55,661 nt of DNA from Planctomycetota bacterium (GCA_002862085.1 PKCK01000006.1:1-55661); one strand, 5' to 3'; shown: positions 18,465 to 33,379, counted from the stretch's first letter. The notes: a model not told the origin generated them from the sequence alone. Translations and numbers: made by a program.

Positions 18465-19391
18465 TCAGCGCGGCAGGCGCCCCTGGACGCCCACGACCAG
18501 CACGAGCGGAGCTCCGCCCGCGTCCTCGGCCTCGATGCGCACCTGGCCCTGCCACAACCCGTCGGATGTGCGCCAGCCCTCCAGCGACGAGGGCAGGGCC
18601 CGGCCGACCTGGAAGGTCTCGGGCACGGCGAAGGGACCGGAGACGGGGAGTTCGCCGGCGGCGAGGGCGCTCTGCGGCGCGACGCCGAGCACGCGCACGT
18701 CAGGGTCGGGGTCCCGGTCGAAAGCGGACCATCCCTCGTCGGCCGCCGCGAGGAGTCGATCCCGGGCCACCAGCCTCGCCAGACGCAGGACGCCCTCTGC
18801 CCTGGCGAGGTCCACCTCGCCTCGGCCCAGCGCTTCGAGGATGGCGCGATCGGCCAGGGGCACGACCAAAGAGCCCACGCGCAGAGCGCTCGGCCCGCCA
18901 GCCCGGGCGCGGGGCAACTCCGCGACGAGTGCGCCGTCGGCGTCGAGAACGAGGACCGTGGCCACCACGCCATCCTCCGATCGCCTGCGCACGAGCAGCG
19001 CGTCGAGCGGCCCCCGGGCGGTGTCGGCCGTTGCGAGCAGGCTCACACCGTAGAGCTCGGCCCCGGCGGGGAGGTGGGGACGGACGCGCTCGACCCGCGT
19101 GGGAGCCAGCCGTGCCGCGGCACGCTCCTCCGGCGTGCTGGGCGCAGGGGTCGGCGGTGCGACCTCGCCCGAGCTGATGCCGGCAGGGGCACCGGTCGCG
19201 GCGGTCGGAGGAGCCGCCGCCCTTGTCGGAAGTGGGCGCGCGGCCGAGGTCTGCGCGTTCGCGTCCGCCCCCGCGACAGCGCTGGTTCGCTTCAGGCCAG
19301 TCGCGAGTGGCCGCTCCGAGGAGGCCGTCGTCGCGCAGCTCGACCAGAGGAGGCAGCCCGCGAGGACGAACAGCCAGGGGCCGCGGCTCAC
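18465..19391 (-). CDS. Putative lipoprotein of the exopolysaccharide locus
   Basis: A 308-residue protein. The GTG start at 19391 overlaps the stop of the upstream gene by four bases (GTGA), a common sign of translational coupling. The N-terminus has a lipoprotein signal with lipobox LWSSC, followed by a low-complexity Ala/Pro/Thr-rich linker (about residues 25-85) and a folded domain of no family I recognise (containing YGVSLLATADTARGPLDALL and a C-terminal LVLVVGVQGRLPR). It converges with the GH5 lipoprotein gene across 28 bases. Its place at the edge of the polysaccharide locus suggests an accessory envelope role, which is inference only. The same frame stays open upstream to 20189, but the 4-base overlap and the lipobox make the start at 19391 more credible. 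Confidence 0.7.
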   Translation of the reverse strand: MSRGPWLFVLAGCLLWSSCATTASSERPLATGLKRTSAVAGADANAQTSAARPLPTRAAAPPTAATGAPAGISSGEVAPPTPAPSTPEERAAARLAPTRVERVRPHLPAGAELYGVSLLATADTARGPLDALLVRRRSEDGVVATVLVLDADGALVAELPRARAGGPSALRVGSLVVPLADRAILEALGRGEVDLARAEGVLRLARLVARDRLLAAADEGWSAFDRDPDPDVRVLGVAPQSALAAGELPVSGPFAVPETFQVGRALPSSLEGWRTSDGLWQGQVRIEAEDAGGAPLVLVVGVQGRLPR

Positions 19392-20189
19392 GCGAGCTGC
19401 TCGAGGGACAGGCGCAGCAGACGCTCTGCCTTGGAAGAGATCGGCCAGGTCGGGTGGTGCTTGAAGACGAGGACCATCGACTCGCTGGGTGCGGCCTCGA
19501 TGAAGGCGATCGGATCCTCTGGCGGGTCGAGGGTGCGGTCCATGGCAAGGACGCGGATGTGGTCGAAGTGGACGAACTCGACGCCTTGCGTGCGGGCGGT
19601 CGACGCTGGGCAGGTCGGAGGGGCGGGACGTCTCGTCGGTCCCTTGGGCGGGGCGCGGGAGCTCACGGCGCATCCCGCTCTCGAACTCGAGCGAGCAGCA
19701 GCCGTCGGTGTCGCCGTCGGAGCCTTTCAGCTTCGACCCGGAGCGGCGGTGCACCATCGCCTCGAGACGCCGCACGAACTCTGCTCGGACGCTCGGCTGA
19801 AGCGCGCGTTCGCCTCGCAGCAGGAGCCGGGCGCCGCCGCCGATGATCGTGGACCAGATGGCGCCCACGACGCCGGACGTGCTCCCGGAGAGGAGACCGG
19901 TGAGGGCGGCGAGGTCCCCGACCGTCAGGGCGAGCTTCCCACGGAACGCCAGCCGGCCACGATGGACCAACCCCGGAGCTTCGGGCGAGGGCCACTCCAT
20001 GTGGGGCACCGAGTTCTCGGACGAGGGCGGCCCAGCGACGCGTTCGGCGGCCAGCGACCGGCTGCGCTCCTCGTCGCCCGAGTCGAGCCCCACGGAGGCC
20101 ACGTAGCGCAGGCTGGAGGAGAGCCAGGCGTCTGGCAGCTGCGCCCCGGATCGGGGGCAGTCCTTGGATGCGGTCTGGGGGTCGGCCAT
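19388..20189 (-). pseudogene. Hypothetical gene with an apparent frameshift
   Basis: From the ATG at 20189 one frame reads as a natural protein (ALTVGDLAALTGLLSG, IWSTIIGGGARLLLRG, SVRAEFVRRLEAMVHRR) to about 19600. There it degenerates into an Arg/Pro-rich shadow. The natural-looking sequence resumes in a neighbouring frame (VEFVHFDHIRVLAMDRTL, then MVLVFKHHPTWPISSKAERL) and ends at the TGA at 19388, which overlaps the GTG of the next gene. The simplest reading is one gene of roughly 265 codons with a single-base indel near 19590-19650, either a real mutation or a sequence error. Alternatively the downstream part is a separate 92-residue gene starting at the GTG at 19666. I do not recognise the family. 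Confidence 0.5.
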
Positions 20190-21388
20190 GGCCGGGCGCG
20201 CTTCGTGGCGCCCGTCCGGAAAGTAGCCCCCGGCCCCCTACCGTAGGAAGCCTGGAGCGTGATCCCCTCGGGGCTGCTTCGGAAGGGGAGGGATCTCGGC
20301 TCGCTCGGTCCTGGGCTGGGGGCTGGCACCGAAGCCTCTCTGGTCCGCGCCTCCGGCAGCGTGGATCCTTGGGCGCCCTGATCTTCCTCGCTCACATCCC
20401 TCCTTGTGCTGCCCGGTTCTCGGTGCGCACCCCGAGCTCCCTCCGCTGGTGCAGCCGCTGAAGCCCTTGCGGGAACGGCCCACTTCGTCAGCGCCCGGGG
20501 CGTTCGGGACCGGCACTGCCGGAGCGAGCCCGGTCGCGCGCGGGCCCGGGATGTGGAGTTCGAGCCCGAGCACTGGGATCGGGCGCGGCGCGGGCAGGTG
20601 ACGCAGCGCGTCGAGAGGCGCGATCCCATCGCTGCCTTCGTGTTCAGCACAGCCGCACGGGAGGTGCTGGAGTCGGTGCGGAAGACGGTGAGGCGCGCCT
20701 GTTCCCGTGGTCAGGAGCTTGGTCGCGCATGGAGTGCACTGGAAGTCGACCAGTGCGGCTCACGACACGGGGGTGATCGTTCGCCACCGGACTCCACGGT
20801 CGGGCGGGGTGGTCCGGTTGTTCGAACCCCACCGGGTGGGGCAATAAGACGCATGGCGGCATCTTCGTTGAGCGGCCCGTGGACCTGACGCCGCCCTGGA
20901 TTCAGTGCGAGGACACACCGGGCCATCGTGGGAGCGGCTTGCCCCGATCGTCGTACCTGCGCGCGCTTCGGTCCGCCAGCTGCAGTCGGGGCGATCGAAG
21001 CTCTGCGACGAAGGGCCGCGCAACGAGCCTTGGAGGTGGCGGGAATGGTCGCCAGAGCGCTCTGTAGCCCGAGTCCTTGATCGAACCGCCGCCAGATCTC
21101 GCGAACGTTGCACGAGATCGTTAACGGCAGCGCGAGGCCGTGGAGCAGGCAATGAACGATGACGCAGATGGACGTTTGGCCGCACTGGTTTTACGTATGC
21201 CGCGCAGGAGCATCGATAAGGAATTTCGAAGGCGTCCCCAGTTGCGACATCGTCCTGCTTTGGCTTCTATTTCCAACGACTCACTTTGATATTTCCTGTT
21301 TCGGCACACCGGCTAGACGACCCTGAGTCCTGAGCGTCCTCCGGCGGTTCCGTCACCACCGAGTCCCCAGCGGACTCGTCCCCTCCCC
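20190..21388. other. Intergenic, about 1.2 kb, no secure gene
   Basis: No intact gene is convincing. Short coding-like segments occur on both strands between about 20400 and 21100. From about 21130 to 21310 the GC content drops visibly, with runs such as GATAAGGAATTTC and TTGATATTTCCTG; this pocket lies 80-260 bases before the first oxidase gene and probably carries its promoter. A tRNA-like TTCGAAC at about 20820 does not fold into a valid T-arm. Confidence 0.5.
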
Positions 21389-24667
<3,279 letters not shown>

Positions 24668-24681
24668 TTGAGACGCGGTTT

Positions 24682-24702
24682 CCGGGGCTCTCGGAGCCTC
24701 GG
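24682..24702 (+). terminator. Hairpin after oxidase copy 1
   Basis: A 9-bp stem with one G-U pair and a 3-base loop, 15 bases after the oxidase stop. It is followed by GGACCTTTGTG, a weak T-run. It may terminate or attenuate transcription before the Sco gene. Confidence 0.5.
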
Positions 24703-24715
24703 GGACCTTTGTGTT

Positions 24716-24744
24716 CTCCCCGGGAAGCTCAGCTCCCCGGGGAG
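24716..24744 (+). promoter_or_regulatory. Second hairpin between oxidase and Sco genes
   Basis: CTCCCCGGG pairs perfectly with CCCGGGGAG around an 11-base loop, 40 bases before the Sco start codon. There is no T-run after it, so it may be an RNA-stability or attenuation element rather than a terminator. Confidence 0.45.
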
Positions 24745-24783
24745 ATTCGACTTTATATCCCCGGTTTTGAGATCGACGCAGTC

Positions 24784-25944
24784 ATGCTCCTCGCCACTCT
24801 CCTGAGTCTTGGCCTCGCACCCCAGATCGGGGCCGATGATGCACTTGCACCCCGGCCACGGATGCGTGCGCGGGACCCGTTCCCCAACGTCGAGCTCGTG
24901 CGCCACGACGGTGAGACCGTCCGCTTCCAGGACGACCTCATGGAAGGGAAGGTGTTCATCCTGAACTTCATGTACACGACGTGCGCCGACGTGTGCCCCA
25001 TGGAGACCGCTCGCCTGAGCGAGGTCCAGGCCATTCTCGGTGACCGCGTTGGCGAGGACGTTCACTTCTACTCGATCACCGTGGACCCGGACCGGGACAC
25101 GCCCGAGGTCCTCGCGGACTACCGCGAGCGCTTCGGAGTCGAGGAGGGCTGGGACTTCTTCACCGGGGACGAGATGGACATCCTGTCTCTCAGGCGCCGC
25201 TTCGGTCTCTACTTCGACGACACCGAGGACCTGCAGGACCACAACATCAACATGGTCATCGGGAACGCCCGGACCGGGCAGTTCCTGCGGCGCTCTCCCT
25301 TCGACAATCCCTATGTGCTCGCCACCCAGGTGACGAGCTGGGTCTCCGACTTCAACGGTCGGGGTGTCGGAACCGAGGACTACTCCGAGGCACCCCTCGG
25401 CTACGGCGCGATCCACGAAGGCGAGCTCCTCTTCAGCACCCGCTGCGCCGTCTGCCACCTCATCGGCGAGGGCGACGGGCGCAAGCGGATCGGTCCGAAC
25501 CTCAAGGGCATCTCCGAGCGTCGGGATCCGGCGTGGACCCTGCGCTGGATTCTCGAGCCTGACAAGGTCATCGAGGAGGGGGACCCGTTGGCTCTCGGTC
25601 TCCTGGCAGCCTACAACCACGTCCCCATGCCCAACCTCGGGATGACGCTCGAGGAGGGGCGGCAGATCCTGGAGTTCCTCCAGACGGAGGACCGGCGAGT
25701 CACCCGCGTCGAGGGCAACGCCGAGCTGCGCGAGCGGCAGGACGCCGAGGTTCCGGAGTGCTGCCAGAAGGAAGAGCTCACTGTCATCGATCGGGACGGT
25801 GAAACGGACGCTGCCGAGAACGGCGACGACGAGGAGTCGGACTCCGCGGCCTCTTCCCTGGGATTCTCAGGAGTCCGCGTCGAGTACCTGCTCGGCAGCC
25901 TCCTCATGATCCTCGGGATCGCGGTCCGGCGCTTTCGCCCGTGA
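24784..25944 (+). CDS. Sco1/SenC domain fused to cytochrome c, membrane-anchored (copy 1)
   Basis: A 386-residue protein. The ATG at 24784 starts a short signal peptide (MLLATLLSLGLAP). The Sco domain has the copper-binding CADVC (Cys67, Cys71) and the distal His153 in DHNINM. A cytochrome c domain follows with CAVCH (Cys221, Cys224, His225) and a candidate axial Met in MPNLGM near 285. The C-terminus has a CC pair (ECCQKE), an acidic stretch, one hydrophobic helix (EYLLGSLLMILGIAV) and a basic end RRFRP. Sco proteins bind Cu(I)/Cu(II) and metallate or reduce the CuA site of cytochrome oxidase. Here no oxidase subunit is nearby and the partner is the preceding multicopper oxidase. The fused haem domain could pass electrons to or from the copper site. 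Confidence 0.9.
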   Translation: MLLATLLSLGLAPQIGADDALAPRPRMRARDPFPNVELVRHDGETVRFQDDLMEGKVFILNFMYTTCADVCPMETARLSEVQAILGDRVGEDVHFYSITVDPDRDTPEVLADYRERFGVEEGWDFFTGDEMDILSLRRRFGLYFDDTEDLQDHNINMVIGNARTGQFLRRSPFDNPYVLATQVTSWVSDFNGRGVGTEDYSEAPLGYGAIHEGELLFSTRCAVCHLIGEGDGRKRIGPNLKGISERRDPAWTLRWILEPDKVIEEGDPLALGLLAAYNHVPMPNLGMTLEEGRQILEFLQTEDRRVTRVEGNAELRERQDAEVPECCQKEELTVIDRDGETDAAENGDDEESDSAASSLGFSGVRVEYLLGSLLMILGIAVRRFRP

Positions 25945-25977
25945 CGGCTCCTGTTCTCTCCTGGAGATGAGGTGAAC

Positions 25978-26018
25978 ACGCGCCCCTCGCGACACCGTCG
26001 CGGGGGGCGCGTTCTCTC
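25978..26018 (+). terminator. Terminator of Sco-cytochrome c copy 1
   Basis: A 14-bp stem (ACGCGCCCCTCGCG with its complement, one T-G pair) with a 7-base loop, followed by TCTCTCTT. It lies 33 bases past the stop. Confidence 0.75.
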
Positions 26019-26479
26019 TTCGCCCGCCTCTCGGGCTGAGCGGTCCAGGAGATCGGCCTCGGCGAGTGAGCTTCGCCGGGAGCGAATCCCGTCGAGGGTT
26101 CCTCGCAGCCGCAGCTTCCGGGACCCGGCGCCGTTCGTCAGGTCCTCCACGATCAGCGAGCCGCCTTCAGGGAGGCGCGGGCTCCTCGAGGAAGTGGACG
26201 TCCAAGCCGTCGTTCGGGCTCAGAGCGAGCTGGCGGCGACGAATTCACGAACGACGCGGGCCTGGCGCCGGTCCAGTTGGTCGTCGGCGACGAAGCTCAT
26301 CACGCTTCCATCGAGCCGTCTCGCGTTCACGTGCAACAGCGGGGCCCCGGCGCGCGCGACGGGAGCGGAGATCTACACGCAGTGGGCGTGTCCCCGCGGA
26401 ATGGCTTCAGCCCCCTCGGGCCGTCGCGCGTCCCGGCTGCGCCAGGCCGTGGGCTCCTCGTCCTACCAGTCGAGTGAAA

Positions 26480-26509
26480 GGAGCCGGGCCCCGCGAGGGG
26501 TCCGGCTCC
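26480..26509 (-). terminator. Terminator of Sco-cytochrome c copy 2
   Basis: A 13-bp stem (GGAGCCGGGCCCC with its complement, one G-T pair) and loop GCGA. On the minus strand it is followed by CTTTCAC. It lies about 35 bases past the stop at 26544. Confidence 0.7.
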
Positions 26510-26543
26510 CGATTGACGTCAGGGGGCCGACAGGCCCCTCCGA

Positions 26544-27686
26544 TCAGGCGCGCTTGCGGCGGCCTCCTCTCGCGGTCACCAGTCCGCACATCGCGAGCGC
26601 TCCTGCGGCCCAGAGGTTCCAGGGACCAGGGACCCCGGAGCCCTCGGACGTGCTCTCCGCGGCCGCCTCGTCCTCGCGGACGACGACGGTCACGTCCCCC
26701 TTCTGACAACACTCGGGCGCGACCTCGTTCGCTCGCTTCCGCAGCTCCTCGTTGCCGTCGACCCGGGCTGCACGCCGGCTCTCGACCTCGAGGAAGTCGA
26801 TCAGTGCCTCCGCCTCGTCCCCGGGGATCCCTAGGTTCGGCATCGGGATGCGTCCATAAGCGTGGTAGAGCGCCAGCGCCGTGGGATCCTTGTCGGCCAA
26901 CATCTTGTCCGGCTCCATGATCTGCCGGCGCAACCAATCGCGCGTCCGGCGCTCGGTCACCCCGGCGAGGTTGGGTCCGATCTTCTCCGCGCCGTCATCG
27001 AGCCCGATCCGGTGGCAGGCCGAGCAGCGTGAACGGAAGAGCAGCTGCCCTTCGGACAGTCGCGGGAGCTCCAGGGGAGCGTCGGAGTAACTCGAGGTGT
27101 TCAACCCGAGGCCATCGAAGTCCTTGACCCAGCTGTCGATCTGAGTGGCGAGGACGTACGGGTTGTCGAACGGTGAGCGCTTGAGCCACTGGCCCGTCTT
27201 CGCGTTGCCGATGACCAGGCTGATGTTGTGGTCCTGGAGGTCCTCCGCGTCCTCGAAGTAGAGGCCAAGGGCTCGACGTAGGGCAAGGATGTCGCCCTCG
27301 TCACCCGTGAAGAAGTCCCAACCAGCTTCGACTCCGAACTGCTCTCGATAGGCAGAGAGGACCTCTGGTGTATCGCGAGCAGGGTCGACGGTGATCGAGA
27401 GCATGTGGACGGCCGTACCGACCCGGGAGCCGAGGATCTCCTGCACCTCGCAGAGCTTCGCCGTCTCGAGCGGGCACACGTCCGCGCAGGTCGTGTACAT
27501 GAAGTTGAGCACCACGACCTTGTCCTCGATCAGGTCGTCGTGGAAGCGAACACGTTCGCCGTCGTGGCGGATCAGCTCGACGTTCGGGAGGGCATCCGTG
27601 GCTCGCCTTCGTGGGCGGATCTTGGGGGAGTCCTGGTCGGGGAGCGCGGGAAGGAGGGCGAGCAGGATCGGGATCGCGATGTGCAT
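26544..27686 (-). CDS. Sco1/SenC domain fused to cytochrome c, membrane-anchored (copy 2)
   Basis: A 380-residue paralogue of the protein at 24784-25944 with the same order of parts. It has a signal peptide (MHIAIPILLALLPALP), a Sco domain with CADVC and DHN, a cytochrome c domain with CSACH and MPNLGI, an ECCQK element and a C-terminal anchor. In MPNLGI the Met of the Gly-Met position in copy 1 is replaced by Ile, so haem ligation may use the preceding Met instead. The C-terminus (VPGPWNLWAAGALAMCGL, then RGGRRKRA) resembles PEP-CTERM-type sorting tails: a short Pro motif, a hydrophobic helix and a basic end. No exosortase is visible in the window. It lies downstream of oxidase copy 2, separated by 87 bases and a strong hairpin. 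Confidence 0.9.
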   Translation of the reverse strand: MHIAIPILLALLPALPDQDSPKIRPRRRATDALPNVELIRHDGERVRFHDDLIEDKVVVLNFMYTTCADVCPLETAKLCEVQEILGSRVGTAVHMLSITVDPARDTPEVLSAYREQFGVEAGWDFFTGDEGDILALRRALGLYFEDAEDLQDHNISLVIGNAKTGQWLKRSPFDNPYVLATQIDSWVKDFDGLGLNTSSYSDAPLELPRLSEGQLLFRSRCSACHRIGLDDGAEKIGPNLAGVTERRTRDWLRRQIMEPDKMLADKDPTALALYHAYGRIPMPNLGIPGDEAEALIDFLEVESRRAARVDGNEELRKRANEVAPECCQKGDVTVVVREDEAAAESTSEGSGVPGPWNLWAAGALAMCGLVTARGGRRKRA

Positions 27687-27726
27687 GGTTCAGGCGTGGG
27701 ATCGTGTCGGTCGCGGCGGCACGGAC

Positions 27727-27760
27727 GACGCGACCTCGGCCTCTGGGCCGAGGTCGCGTC
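27727..27760 (-). terminator. Strong hairpin between oxidase copy 2 and its Sco gene
   Basis: A perfect 15-bp stem (GACGCGACCTCGGCC with its complement) around a TCTG loop, 14 bases past the oxidase stop on the minus strand. No T-run follows, so partial termination or transcript stabilisation is as likely as full termination. The equivalent gap in copy 1 also has hairpins. Confidence 0.6.
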
Positions 27761-27773
27761 AGTCCCTCAGACG

Positions 27774-30572
<2,799 letters not shown>

Positions 30573-31711
30573 CTGTTCGGTTCTCGGGCCGCACCCGAAA
30601 AAGAGGGGAGGGATGTCTCAATTTGGAAGCTAGACCGAAAGAAGTGGGGCTGGATGACTCATTTCAAAAATTAAGCGAGGAAAGGACTGGAATACCAGCT
30701 TGCTTTCGACCGAGCCGCAGCGCCCTGCCCGCATGGCGCAGGGGGGGCGCGCGCGGTTTGGGTTGGATGAGGCACCTTGTCGCTTTTGAGGGAGGGCAAA
30801 TGGTTCGAATTCGCGCGCGGCTCACGAACTTGCAAAACAGCCAGATGCGACATCTTTTCGCAGATAACGACGTTCCAATTGTCCGGCAGCAGGGCGCTGG
30901 GTGCCGCAGGGCCCTTGAGGGCGAGTGCGTCACTCCAGGGCGTGAGTGGAAGACACGAGGGCCGGCCGACGCCCCCCGCGAAGCGCCGGTCGAACCTGGA
31001 GGTAAGACCATCGCCCTGCTCGCTGCTCGCGGGCGAACGACGGCATCGTTCGCGGCGCAGGCCGCCCCGCGGCGAGAGGGAGCGGCTCTTGGCGGTCGCT
31101 GATTCGGCGGAGGAGCTGTCGCGCGGAGATCGGATCGGACGCGTCCGCAATGCGACATCGTTCGCCGACGCAGCGCGGTCGGCGGATGTCGTCCTCGGCG
31201 ATGGTTCGCTCGCGGGGCTCGGCCCAGCCGCAGCAGGAGGTGCAGGCATCGCGGGCGGCGGGGGAGTCATTCGCGAAGCGGGCGGGCCGAGCCCTCCCCG
31301 CTGCCTGCGGCGGTCCCCTTGGCCGTCTCGGTCGACGGCACGGCGAGGTGGACGACCTCGTTCTTGCCCAGGGTGAGCTCCATCGAGACCGCGCTCTCAC
31401 CCACCTCCTCCCGGACGAGCGGTCGAGGAGCCGTGAGGCGTGGGGTCCACGCCGAGCCACGGCGGAGATCCCGGGGGCGTGCACGAAGGCCTGGCTGCAT
31501 CGTCGCGGCCGTTTCCCCTGCGCCCCGGGGCAAGTGGCGCGGCACACGTCGACCAGAAGAGCGTCGACGTGCCGCGAGCTCCTCGTCGCCAGTGCGCGTG
31601 TCTCACGAAGGACCGATCGGATCTCGCAAAGCGTCATTCCCCGGGCCCCGTCGGACTTGCGATTGCCCGGCTGCTTCAGCGGAAGCAGGCTTCGGTCGAG
31701 GACTCCCTGCT
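30573..31711. other. Intergenic, about 1.1 kb, promoter of oxidase copy 2 and a possible gene relic
   Basis: The first 300 bases are less GC-rich than the surroundings and probably carry the minus-strand promoter of the oxidase. A small hairpin (GCGAACGA with its complement) lies at 31033-31053. From 31267 to 31637 the minus strand carries a broken coding-like stretch, listed separately. No intact gene was seen. Confidence 0.5.
31267..31637 (-). pseudogene. Possible frameshifted small gene of unknown function
   Basis: From an ATG at 31637 one frame reads EIRSVLRETRALATRSS and HVDALLVDVCRATCPGAQ up to about 31440. The natural-looking sequence then continues in the next frame (VREEVGESAVSMELTLGKN, then VVHLAVPSTETAKG) to the TGA at 31267. 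Joined, this would be about 123 residues. It may be a relic, a real gene with a sequence error, or chance in GC-rich DNA. No family was recognised. Confidence 0.3.
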
Positions 31712-33379
31712 ATGGCACTCCGCTCTGAAACACTCTGCTCGAGGCTGGTCCTCGTTGCCGCTCTCGCCGGCCCTGCAGCGGCCCAGCTGACGGCGCCGCG
31801 CGCGCTCGGCCGACCAGCGCCCTTCATGGAGGACTTCACACCCAGGCGCGCGCCCGCAGCCGTGACCGTGGGCCCCGCTCTGCCCTCCTCCGGCGGTGCA
31901 CCCGTGTTGGTGCAGGTGGAGGCGAGCCGCGTGACCCGCCTGCTCCCTCCCGCCCTGTTCGGCAACAACCTCGCGCTCTGGACCGGCGACAACGACACGC
32001 TCAGCGGGACTCTGGAAGACCGGCTGCAGCCCCTGAGGCCCGGAGTCCTGCGCTTCCCGGGTGGCAACGCCTCCAACACCTACCACTGGGACGGGAACTA
32101 CCCGCCGTACGCTGTCTCTCAGGGCTGGGACAACCAGAGCAACCCCTGGGCCGTCAACACGGTCGAGTTCCTCAGCCTCTGTGAGCGCCTCGGGGCCGAG
32201 GCCCTGCTGACGGTCAATCACGGCTACCACGAGTACGACACGACGGCGACCGACGGGCAGCTCTCCAAGGCGGTGGCGCTCGCCGCGGATTGGGTCGAGT
32301 ACTGCAACGCACCGCTCGACGGCTCGAACCCGCGCGGCGGGATCGACTGGGCCGCGGAGCGAGCCGCGGACGGTCACGCCGAGCCCTTCGGGGTGAAGTA
32401 CTGGGAGATCGGCAACGAGGTCCACGGTCCCTGGACCGTCGGCAACGAGGTCGCCGACGGCGCGGTCTACGGGGCGCAGTACAACGTCTTCCACGACGCG
32501 ATGAAGGCCGTGGATCCCAGCATCCACATCGGTATCGACGGCTACGTGGGCGATCCGGCCAAGGTCGCCTGGACGACGGAGGTGTTCTCGAACCCCGGGA
32601 CCGGGCGGCGCATCGACTTCATCGACACCCACGACTACTTCCACTGGCTCGGGCACAGCCTGCAGAACGACCTCGCCGAGGAGGAGCTGTTCGGACTCGT
32701 GGACCAGATCGCTCAGAACAAAGCCGACCTCGACAGCCTCGTCGCGAACTGCACGCGACGCCGCCCCGGGGAGATCAAGTACTACATGGGCGAGTTCAAC
32801 ATCACGCACCCGGTGAGCTACCACGCGACGCAGCTGGCGAGCGCACTGGTCGTGGCGGAGATGCTGGGCGCGATGATCGACACGGGCTACGACGCCGCGT
32901 CGCTCTGGCTCGGGTTCCACGCATGGAGCGGCACGGGAGACACGGGTTTCCTGGCGCGTAACAACCCAGCGGTGCCCGACCACACCCCGTACGCCAACTA
33001 CTTCGTGTACTGGCTGTTCGCGCGGAACTTCGGAGACCGTGCGCTGGTGGCCTCGAGCCTGGATCCGGAGGTGGTGGTCCACGCGAGCCGCTTCGCCTCC
33101 GGCGAACTCGGCCTGATGCTCGTCAACGAGACCGCGGCTCCGCGCACGGCCACCATCCGGCTCAACGGGTTCTCCCCGAGCGGGCCGGTCAACGGCTGGG
33201 TCCTCGGCGGCTCGGGTCTCGCGGCCACCGCGGTGACCTTGAACGGCGTCGGGAACGGTCTGCTCTACGGAGGTCCTCTACCGGACACGGTTCCCACCCT
33301 GGTCGGGACCGCGGATCCGCAGGGAGTCCTCTCGGTGCGCCTCGAGCCGCACTCCCTGACGTCGCTGCTCGTCTTCTGA
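31712..33379 (+). CDS. Secreted clan GH-A glycosidase, alpha-L-arabinofuranosidase (GH51)-like
   Basis: A 555-residue protein. The ATG at 31712 gives a signal peptide (LCSRLVLVAALAGPAAAQ). The N-terminal strand of the barrel has LRFPGGNASNTYHWDG, an element typical of GH51 arabinofuranosidases. The acid/base is Glu236 in YWEIGNEVHG and the nucleophile Glu361 in YYMGEFNIT, and a C-terminal beta-sandwich follows the barrel. GH51 enzymes release arabinose from arabinan or arabinoxylan; GH39 or GH30 relatives share this fold, so the substrate is uncertain. It stands alone on this strand between two gene-poor gaps. The exported location suggests degradation of algal or plant polysaccharide rather than a role in the oxidase or lipid loci. 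Confidence 0.82.
   Translation: MALRSETLCSRLVLVAALAGPAAAQLTAPRALGRPAPFMEDFTPRRAPAAVTVGPALPSSGGAPVLVQVEASRVTRLLPPALFGNNLALWTGDNDTLSGTLEDRLQPLRPGVLRFPGGNASNTYHWDGNYPPYAVSQGWDNQSNPWAVNTVEFLSLCERLGAEALLTVNHGYHEYDTTATDGQLSKAVALAADWVEYCNAPLDGSNPRGGIDWAAERAADGHAEPFGVKYWEIGNEVHGPWTVGNEVADGAVYGAQYNVFHDAMKAVDPSIHIGIDGYVGDPAKVAWTTEVFSNPGTGRRIDFIDTHDYFHWLGHSLQNDLAEEELFGLVDQIAQNKADLDSLVANCTRRRPGEIKYYMGEFNITHPVSYHATQLASALVVAEMLGAMIDTGYDAASLWLGFHAWSGTGDTGFLARNNPAVPDHTPYANYFVYWLFARNFGDRALVASSLDPEVVVHASRFASGELGLMLVNETAAPRTATIRLNGFSPSGPVNGWVLGGSGLAATAVTLNGVGNGLLYGGPLPDTVPTLVGTADPQGVLSVRLEPHSLTSLLVF

Larger units (their letters stand above)
25945..26543. other. Convergent intergenic region between the two Sco-cytochrome c genes
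   Basis: About 600 bases separate the two convergent Sco genes. Each side has its own terminator hairpin (25978-26018 and 26480-26509). Between them I see no gene with a start signal and natural composition. Confidence 0.6.

Noticed and set aside
18465..20189. A single 574-residue fused protein spanning the frameshifted gene and the lipoprotein
   Set aside because: The middle section in that frame is Arg/Pro-rich antisense-like sequence, while a neighbouring frame is natural there. The lipobox and GTGA overlap at 19391 also mark a separate gene start.
20790..20850. A tRNA-like TTCGAAC with flanking GC stems
   Set aside because: Neither strand gives a 5-bp T-stem with the invariant G53-C61 pair, and no acceptor or anticodon arm can be drawn around it.
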